DNA of 64,000 nucleotides, taken from Streptomyces roseoviridis (GTDB lineage Bacteria; Actinomycetota; Actinomycetes; Streptomycetales; Streptomycetaceae). Numbering within the stretch: position 1 is the first letter of the stretch; each line of letters begins with the position of its first letter. Below, piece by piece: positions 58,530-64,000 of this stretch. Where the stretch lies: positions 3,844,001 to 3,908,000 of the forward strand of contig NZ_BAAAWU010000001.1 in the NCBI RefSeq assembly GCF_039535235.1, read 5' to 3'. Under the pieces are notes generated by a model. It had not been told where the DNA came from and searched no databases. It worked only from the letters and a program-made list of their open reading frames with translations. The position numbers and the translations under genes are program-made.

Positions 58530-58640
58530 GGTGCGGTGGTGCGGTGGTGCGGTGGTGCGGGTGGTGCGGGTGGAGCGGGTGGTGCGGTGATGCGGTGATG
58601 CGTGTGATGCGGTGATGCGGTGATGCGTGTGGTGCGATGG
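58530..58640. repeat. Intergenic 8-bp microsatellite (GGTGGTGC / GGTGATGC)
   Basis: Repeated octamers GTGCGGTG, first as GGTGGTGC and then as GGTGATGC variants, run from about 58530 to 58640 in the 187-nt gap between the helical protein gene and the permease gene. No gene is visible. Confidence 0.85.
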
Positions 58641-58700
58641 GGGCCGGTGGGGCGGTCATGCGGCGTGGTGGAGCACGGTGCCGTGGTGCGGCGGGGGCCG

Positions 58701-60200
58701 TCAGAAGTCGGTCGCCAGTGACTCGTCGACCCGACGCGCGCGCGGCGAGTCCGGCGAGGCGAAGGTCTCCGCGGCGGCCAGCGCCCGGGAGGCGTCGAGC
58801 CGGGCCGGACGGTAGTAGGCGCTGCCCTTCCGCCAGTACACGAGCATCGGTACGACGCCGGCGGCGAGCCCGCCCAGGCCGATCGCGAGGGACGCCGTGG
58901 ACAGTTCGCCGAGCGACTCGACGAACGCCCACATCATGAACGCCGAGCCCAGCACCGGCCACACCCCGCCGAGGACGAAGTCCCGTACCGAGGACAGCAG
59001 CAGCCCCTTGTACGCGACGACGGCGGCGATCCCCGCGAGGGCGTAGTAGAACGCGATCTGGAGCCCGATCGCGCTGACCGCGTCGCCGAGGACCTGCTCG
59101 ATCGAGCCGGCGGCGGCCGCGGCCGCGAACATGACGAGGGCGGCGGCACCGACGGCCGCGACGGCCACCCACGGGGTGTTCCAGCGGCGGTGGACGGTGC
59201 CGAGGGCGGCCGGCAGGGTGCGGTCGCGGCCCATCGCGAACAGGGAGCGGGTGACCTGGATGAGGGTGGTCTCCAGGGTGGCGACGGTCGACAGGAGGAC
59301 GGCCAGGACCAGCAGCTTGCCGCCGACCCCCGGCCAGATCTCCTGCCCGAGGACGGCGAGCACGTTCGCGCCGCCGCGTTCGATCTGCTCCGCCGTCAGC
59401 AGCACGTTGACGGCGACGGTGAACGCCTCGAAGAGCAGGAAGACCACGCCGATGCCGACGAGTGCGGCGAGGCCGGCGGTGCGGCGGCTGTCGCGGGTCT
59501 CCTCGCTGAGGTTGCTGGTGACGTCCCAGCCCCAGTAGTAGAAGGCGGCGATCAGTGCACCGGACGCGAAGCCGGACGTGCCGCCGAAGTGGCCGAGGCC
59601 GAACCACGACCAGTCGAAGGCGGTGGCGTGGCCGCGGTGCAGCAGCGCGGCGAGGACGAAGACCACCAGGATCAGCATCTCGACGCCGGTCATGAGCAGT
59701 TGGGCCCGTACGGTGAGGCGGGCGCCGCCGAGGACGACCAGCAGCATCATCAGGAACCAGCCGGCGCCGACGGCGCAGGCCAGCGCGGTGTTCCCGGCGA
59801 GTTCGGGGGCGAAGAGGGAGAGCGTGAGGGAGCCGGCCGGCAGCGATCCCGCCACCATGAAGACGGTGGCGGCGAAGACCAGCGCCCAGCCGGACAGGAA
59901 GCCGAGGAAGGGGTGGAGGGTGCGGCCCACCCAGGAGTATCCGGCGCCCGCGTTGACGTCGATCCGGCCGAGGCGGGCGTAGGCGAGGACGATGCCGAGC
60001 ATCGGTATCGCGCAGTACAGCAGGGCCGCGGGCCCGGCGAGTCCGACCGCGCCGGCGAGGACGGCGGTGGTGGCGGCGAGCGAGTACGCGGGAGCGCTGC
60101 CCGCCACGGCCATCACGATGGTGTCGAAGGTGCCGAGGGCATTGGGCTGGAGACCTCTGCCGGGGGTCCTGCCGGATGCTCTGCCGGGGGTAGTGCGCAT
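58701..60200 (-). CDS. APC-superfamily amino acid permease
   Basis: 499 residues, about 12-14 TM helices. TM1 contains the broken-helix motif of APC transporters (GTFDTIVMAVAGSAPAYSLA). TM2-3 has GAGYSWVGRTLHPFLGFLSGW, the family's conserved loop. TM6 includes FYYWGWDVTSNLSEE, and VTRSLFAMGRDRTLP follows TM8. This is typical of amino acid-polyamine-organocation permeases of Streptomyces; substrate unknown. The C-terminus is a soluble basic/acidic tail (DASRALAAAETFAS). ATG 60200 is preceded by GAGGACA. The helical-protein gene downstream on the same strand is separated by a repeat-filled gap. Confidence 0.93.
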   Translation of the reverse strand: MRTTPGRASGRTPGRGLQPNALGTFDTIVMAVAGSAPAYSLAATTAVLAGAVGLAGPAALLYCAIPMLGIVLAYARLGRIDVNAGAGYSWVGRTLHPFLGFLSGWALVFAATVFMVAGSLPAGSLTLSLFAPELAGNTALACAVGAGWFLMMLLVVLGGARLTVRAQLLMTGVEMLILVVFVLAALLHRGHATAFDWSWFGLGHFGGTSGFASGALIAAFYYWGWDVTSNLSEETRDSRRTAGLAALVGIGVVFLLFEAFTVAVNVLLTAEQIERGGANVLAVLGQEIWPGVGGKLLVLAVLLSTVATLETTLIQVTRSLFAMGRDRTLPAALGTVHRRWNTPWVAVAAVGAAALVMFAAAAAAGSIEQVLGDAVSAIGLQIAFYYALAGIAAVVAYKGLLLSSVRDFVLGGVWPVLGSAFMMWAFVESLGELSTASLAIGLGGLAAGVVPMLVYWRKGSAYYRPARLDASRALAAAETFASPDSPRARRVDESLATDF

Positions 60201-60431
60201 GGCGGTGTCCTCGGGGGCGGGGGGAGGAGGAGGGGCGGTCCGTGGCGGTGGGGGGAGGGGCGGCGCAGGGCGAAGTCACCGTGCCACCAGGTCGCTTGCG
60301 GCCTGGGAGGGACCGGAATCACGGTGAATTCGTGCGCATCGTAGTCGTACGCGTGGGATCCGGTAACGGCGGTGGGAGGGTTGGATTCCGCAACCGCCGG
60401 TAAGGGCTCCGGTACGCCCCTTTGGCGAGGT

Positions 60432-62789
60432 TTACGGCTCGGACGACCGGTCCGGGGCCGGGCTCGGGGCCCGGCGCCGGTCGCGGTCGCGGAGCGGGCC
60501 CCGGCCCTGGTCGCGGTCCTCGACCTGGCCCCCGTCCCGCTCCCCAACCAGGTCCTCTGCCCGGTCCCCGTTCCCTGCCCGGGCCCGGTCCCGGTCCCCT
60601 GCCCCGGCCCGGTCCCCTGCGCCTGCCGAGTCCCGGTCGCGGGCGCGGGTCCGGTCCTCGCCGGGGGTCGCGATGGCGCGGGCCGCCCGTACCTCCTGGC
60701 GCAGGGCGGCGAGGACGCCGTCCTCGTCGCCGCCGAGGTCCGCCCGCACCTCCACCAGGACGTCGCTGGACCGCAGTCCCTCGGCGAGCTCCCGCAGCTG
60801 CCGTTCCACGGCGTCGACCTCGGCCGGGTCGGGGGGCGGGGCGCCGTGGTCGACGCGGATCCGGGCGGCGGTCGTCGCGTCCACGATCCGCTCGACGGCG
60901 ATGGCGAGCGGCCACCAGGCCGCGGCCAGGTCACCTGCGGGCGGCGGCTCGGTCAGGGCGCGCTGGAACTCCGACCGCACGGTCGACATGTCGCGGTACA
61001 GCTTGCGGCGGGCCCGGTGCCGGGCGGCCTGATCACCCGTGCCGCGCGCCTCGCCCGGCACCCCCGTGCCGCGCGCCTCGCCCGGCACGTCCGTTACGCC
61101 TGTGTCTCCCGGCACCCCCGTTCCGCCCGCCTCGCCCGGCGCGCCCGTTCCGCCCGTTCCGCCCGTTCCGCCTGTGCCTCCCGGTGCGCCCGTGCCCCGC
61201 GCGGCGCTCTCCTCGTCCCCGCCCGGCCCGAAGGCCAGGCGGACGTACGCGGCGGTATCAGCGACCGCGTCGGCGAGCCGGTCCGCGACCCGGGTGTGCC
61301 AGGACTCCGGCCACAGCAGGTACCCGGCGACCAGCGCGATGGCACAGCCGATCAGCGAGTCGTACAGGCGCGGCAGGACCAAGTGGAAGCCCTGGTGGTT
61401 GAGCAGGTCGGACAGGAGCAGGATCACCGGGGTGATGGCCGCGGTCTGGAAGGCGTACCCCTTCGCCGAGAACGCGGGGATCAGCGCGGCGAGCACCAGC
61501 ATCACCGGCACGTCCCACCACCCGCGCGGCACGGCGGCGAGCAGCGGAGCGGCCACCAGGAGCCCCGCGGCGGTGCCGAACGCGCGGAGCACCGCGCGGG
61601 AGAACACCGAGCCGAAGTCGGGCTTCAGGACGAAGGTGACGGTGAGCGCGACCCAGTAGGAGCGGGGCACGGCGATCAGCGACACGAGGGCCTGGGAGAG
61701 GCCGATGCACAGGGCGAGCCGCAGGCCGTAGCGCCAGGACGCCCCGGACAGCAGCACGTTCCGGGTGGCGCGGCGCACCCGTACCCGCAGGGCGGCGGGC
61801 CGACCGAGCCGGTCGTCGACGTTGTACGGCCTCGGCTCCGCCTCGTGCACGACGGTCGCCGCGTACCGCAGGGCCTCGTCGACGGCCTTCTCCGACGGGC
61901 GGCGGGCCTCGGGGAGGGACAGCTCCGGGGTGCCGGTGCGGCTCTCCTCGACGGCGTCGGCCAGCGTGCGCACGGCGGCGGGGATCTCCGGCGGCAGCGT
62001 CCGGTGGAAGCGGCGGGCCGCGAAGTGGGCGGCGGGCGCGGCCTCCAGGAGCGGGATCAGCACGTTGAGCTGGGCGAGCAGCCGTACGAGGGTGGGTGCC
62101 CGGCCGTGCTGGCGGGCGCGGCGGGCGAGGACGAGGTCGTACGACTGGTTGAGCGAGGCGGTGACGGCCTGCCGTTTCTCGTCGTACGCGTCGGTGCCGG
62201 CGGCCTCGAACAGCTCGGCCAGCGCCCGGTAGGTGCCGGCGACCGCCCTGCGCTCCGGCTGCCCGCCGCGCAGGGGCCAGCCCAGCAGGGTGAGCACCAG
62301 GACGACGCCGCCGCCGAGGGTGAGCAGGAGGGGCGCCTTCCACCAGGGGCCGGGCATCGGCAGGCCCGCGCCGACGACGGCGTTCAGGAGGAGGAGCAGA
62401 CCCGAGACGGAGGCCACGGCGCCGATCGAGGAGATCATCCCCGACACGAGCGCGACGAGGGTGAGCGCGGCGACGGCGGGCCAGCCCTGGCCGTGGACGA
62501 GCGTGCCGAGGGTGACGCCGAGGGCGCCGAAGAGCTGGGGCACGGCGATGTTGAAGATCCGCATCCGGTACGCGTCGGCGGTGTCCCCGATGACGCCGGA
62601 GAGCGCGCCCATCGACACCAGCGCCCCGTACGCCGGCTGCCCGGCCGCCAGCCCCACGGCGAGCGGCGCCCCCAGCGCGACGGACGCGCGCACGACGGCG
62701 GCCCGGGGAATGGGCGTGGGCTGCGGCCGTAGCCCGGCGGTGAGCCAGGCGGGGGGCGAGAGGGGGGACAGCCGTGCGGGGTTCGCCAT
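60432..62789 (-). CDS. FUSC-family (aromatic acid exporter-like) membrane protein
   Basis: 785 residues with two hydrophobic blocks of about six TM helices each. The first is at about 30-165 (ASVALGAPLAVGLAAGQ, IAVPQLFGALGVTLGTLV). The second is at about 350-520 (ALCIGLSQALVSLIAVPRSYW, VALTVTFVLKPDFGSVFSR). The second holds the FUSC signature RSYW..LT...VLKPDFG. Cytoplasmic helical regions carry a Gly/Thr/Pro repeat (GTGVPGEARG) and a charged Arg/Asp tail (RDRDSAGAGDRAGAGDRDRA), both low complexity. FUSC proteins export aromatic carboxylates; the substrate here is unknown. The gene is probably leaderless: TACCGT lies 6 nt before ATG 62789 and there is no ribosome binding site. Confidence 0.9.
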   Translation of the reverse strand: MANPARLSPLSPPAWLTAGLRPQPTPIPRAAVVRASVALGAPLAVGLAAGQPAYGALVSMGALSGVIGDTADAYRMRIFNIAVPQLFGALGVTLGTLVHGQGWPAVAALTLVALVSGMISSIGAVASVSGLLLLLNAVVGAGLPMPGPWWKAPLLLTLGGGVVLVLTLLGWPLRGGQPERRAVAGTYRALAELFEAAGTDAYDEKRQAVTASLNQSYDLVLARRARQHGRAPTLVRLLAQLNVLIPLLEAAPAAHFAARRFHRTLPPEIPAAVRTLADAVEESRTGTPELSLPEARRPSEKAVDEALRYAATVVHEAEPRPYNVDDRLGRPAALRVRVRRATRNVLLSGASWRYGLRLALCIGLSQALVSLIAVPRSYWVALTVTFVLKPDFGSVFSRAVLRAFGTAAGLLVAAPLLAAVPRGWWDVPVMLVLAALIPAFSAKGYAFQTAAITPVILLLSDLLNHQGFHLVLPRLYDSLIGCAIALVAGYLLWPESWHTRVADRLADAVADTAAYVRLAFGPGGDEESAARGTGAPGGTGGTGGTGGTGAPGEAGGTGVPGDTGVTDVPGEARGTGVPGEARGTGDQAARHRARRKLYRDMSTVRSEFQRALTEPPPAGDLAAAWWPLAIAVERIVDATTAARIRVDHGAPPPDPAEVDAVERQLRELAEGLRSSDVLVEVRADLGGDEDGVLAALRQEVRAARAIATPGEDRTRARDRDSAGAGDRAGAGDRDRARAGNGDRAEDLVGERDGGQVEDRDQGRGPLRDRDRRRAPSPAPDRSSEP

Positions 62790-62826
62790 GGGGTCACGGT
62801 AGGGGAGGGGGCGGAGGAAGGAGGGC

Positions 62827-62921
62827 GGTGCCTCCGCGCAGGCCGTTGGCGTGCCGCGCGCCGGGTTGCGGTGCCTCCGCGCAGGCCGTCGGCGCGCCGC
62901 GCCCCGGGTTGCGGTGCCTCT
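62827..62921. repeat. 43-bp tandem duplication in an intergenic region
   Basis: GGTGCCTCCGCGCAGGCCGT starts a 43-bp unit at 62827, repeated at 62870 with few changes and partly at 62913. It lies in the gap between the FUSC gene and the DUF2630 gene. Confidence 0.85.
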
Positions 62922-62936
62922 GCTCGCCCCCGTGGT

Positions 62937-62981
62937 GGGCGTTCGTCCCGCCGTGGGGGATCCCCAGCGGGACGAATGCCC
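62937..62981 (-). terminator. Long hairpin after the DUF2630 gene
   Basis: A near-perfect 15-bp inverted repeat GGGCGTTCGTCCCGC / GCGGGACGAATGCCC (one G-T/G-A position) around a loop that itself can pair (GGGGATCCCC). It lies 83 nt past the DUF2630 gene stop. Confidence 0.75.
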
Positions 62982-63063
62982 CCTACGGCGTGGCACGACG
63001 GACCGCACGGGCTCGAGCCGAGGAGGTGCCGGCCCGGCCCCGGGGGAAGGCGTGCCGGTGCGG

Positions 63064-63300
63064 TCAGCTGCGGTAGCCCTCCACCTCCGCCGCGGGGCGG
63101 ATGGCCGCCGTGTCCGGGTCCTCGCCGAACTCGGCCTTGGCGCGGCGCTGGCGCAGCAGGTCCCAGCACTGGTCGAGCTGGACCTCCAGCTCGGCGAGGC
63201 GGGTGCGTTCCTCGTCCAGGAGGCCGCCGGTGCGCTGCCGCAGGGCGCGTTCCTCCTCGACGAGCGCGCCGATGTTCTCGAGGATCTCGTCGTTGTCCAT
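63064..63300 (-). CDS. DUF2630 small coiled-coil protein
   Basis: 78 residues: NDEILENIGALVEEERALRQ, then DEERTRLAELEVQLDQCWDL and LRQRRAKAEFGEDP. This is the DUF2630 family, two helices forming a coiled coil, widespread in actinobacteria and of unknown function. The C-terminal tail (IRPAAEVEGYRS) is also conserved in the family. ATG start 63300; spacing of 49 nt to the next gene on the same strand. Confidence 0.88.
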   Translation of the reverse strand: MDNDEILENIGALVEEERALRQRTGGLLDEERTRLAELEVQLDQCWDLLRQRRAKAEFGEDPDTAAIRPAAEVEGYRS

Positions 63301-63349
63301 GTCCTCCAGCGTGGCCGATCTCCGCGCGCCGTGCAGGTCGGGGGAGCCG

Positions 63350-63790
63350 TCAGTGCCGCAGGGCCTGCGCGATCTCCGCCTTGGTGGCGCCGGAGAGGGA
63401 CCGGTTGCTGCGGGCGGTCGCGGTCTTGGACGCGCCGGGCGCGACCCCGCCCACGTTCAGGACGACGGTGTCGAGCAGGTTGCCCCGGTCGTCGCGGAAG
63501 TCGACCCGGATCGTGTAGTCGGCGTTCTTGTCCTTGGGGTTGGTGGCGGTGACCTCGGCGACCGTCCGGTCGCCGTCCGTGGACGTGGGCCCGGCCTTGA
63601 CGTCGCCGGTGGCGTTCACGCCGTCCTTGACCTGGTTCATCTTCTCCTCGGCCGCCGAGGCGACCGCTCCCGTGGCGGAGGAGACGATCTCGCCGGCCTT
63701 TTCCTGCGCCTGGTCGCAGCCGGTCAGGGCGAACGCGGCCAGGACGGCCGGCCCGGCCAGGACGGCGAGGGCGGTCCGGGCGCGCTTCAC
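63350..63790 (-). CDS. Small lipoprotein with FxLYD-like domain
   Basis: 146 residues. A lipoprotein signal peptide (VKRARTALAVLAGPAVLAA) ends with lipobox LTGC, so the mature protein is lipid-anchored outside the membrane. An Ala/Ser/Glu helical linker (EKAGEIVSSATGAVASAAEE) leads to a beta-sandwich domain (VAEVTATNPKDKNADYTIRV, then DTVVLNVGGVAPGASKTATA). This resembles the FxLYD/extracellular Ig-like domains of Streptomyces lipoproteins. GTG 63790 overlaps the stop of the upstream membrane protein gene (GTGA). Function unknown. Confidence 0.8.
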   Translation of the reverse strand: MKRARTALAVLAGPAVLAAFALTGCDQAQEKAGEIVSSATGAVASAAEEKMNQVKDGVNATGDVKAGPTSTDGDRTVAEVTATNPKDKNADYTIRVDFRDDRGNLLDTVVLNVGGVAPGASKTATARSNRSLSGATKAEIAQALRH

Positions 63791-64000
63791 GGGCGTGCCC
63801 TGCCGTAGGAGTCGTCCACGGCCAGCGCCCAGATGACGAAGACGGACACCGCCATGGAGAACAGCGCCCACCACGGCTGGTAGGGCAGGAACAGGAACTG
63901 GGCGACGACGTTCAGCGAGGCGAGGGCGATGCCGGCGACCCGGCCCCACTCGGCGCCGGTGAGGATGCCGTAGCCGGCGATGGCGACGACGACGCCGAGG
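63787..64000 (-). CDS. DUF7144-type small membrane protein (N-terminus outside window)
   Basis: The visible C-terminal 70 codons are IAGYGILTGAEWGRVAGIAL, then ASLNVVAQFLFLPYQPWWAL and FSMAVSVFVIWALAVDDSYG. Three membrane helices with the N..AQFLF.PY.P.W pattern are typical of the DUF7144 family of four-TM proteins in actinobacteria. The stop overlaps the lipoprotein gene start by 4 nt. Function unknown; the start lies beyond the window edge. Confidence 0.8.
   Translation of the reverse strand, partial: LGVVVAIAGYGILTGAEWGRVAGIALASLNVVAQFLFLPYQPWWALFSMAVSVFVIWALAVDDSYGRARP

Overview
The window is high-GC chromosomal DNA from an actinobacterium, almost certainly a Streptomyces. The evidence is strong GC bias at third codon positions, many GTG/TTG starts, AGGAGG-type ribosome binding sites next to leaderless genes, mycothiol-type domains, two Hanks-type kinases, a SpoIIE-type phosphatase and a perfect Streptomyces-type parS site. 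From memory, the order 'paired Ser/Thr kinases - response regulator - second bkd cluster - acyl-CoA dehydrogenase - pirin - aspS - metG - PhoX' matches the core region of the S. coelicolor chromosome on one side of oriC. The parS site fits that position.

Layout. 1-3.9 kb: FtsX-type ABC exporter (permease cut by the window edge) and a PadR regulator with its own operator. 4-8.7 kb: surface protein and two divergent membrane Ser/Thr kinases. 8.7-11.1 kb: APH-type kinase, FMN-binding-fold protein, NarL-type response regulator. 11.5-15.1 kb: bkdABC, followed by parS and a hairpin. 15.2-17.2 kb: two overlapping genes for AlkB-like Fe(II)/2-oxoglutarate oxygenases. 17.3-24.2 kb: GntR-MFS pair, MDMPI-fold protein, nitrilase, and a divergent MocR regulator/Cys-Met PLP enzyme pair sharing an operator-like dyad. 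24.2-28.1 kb: LURP-one-like protein, DUF4239 membrane protein, collagen-like surface protein, hypothetical protein. 28.2-37.4 kb: NHLRC2-like thioredoxin/NHL protein, M18 aminopeptidase, large acyl-CoA dehydrogenase, SseB-like protein, pirin, AI-2E family transporter, metallo-beta-lactamase-fold protein. 37.5-41.6 kb: PAS-GAF-SpoIIE-HATPase phosphatase and aspS, which carries a one-base frameshift in a C run.

41.7-55.1 kb is the accessory, conflict-biology part. It holds an Rhs/YD-repeat polymorphic toxin with a helical partner gene and a compositionally foreign toxin tip plus immunity gene. After metG comes a two-gene unit, a HEPN-type small protein and a large ATPase with two P-loops (a RGGVGR-type ParA-like domain and a second NTPase domain). 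I consider this unit the best candidate for an undescribed (probably defensive) system. A TerF-like VWA protein follows. 55.3-64 kb: Tat-exported PhoX phosphatase with a PHO-box-like upstream element, helical hypothetical protein, amino-acid permease, FUSC-family membrane protein and small membrane or lipoproteins at the edge.

A recurring feature is degenerate tandem repeats or hairpin arrays between genes (around 3.1, 4.9, 19.3, 35.3, 57.4, 58.5 and 62.8 kb). I found no rRNA, tRNA, CRISPR array, transposase or known riboswitch.
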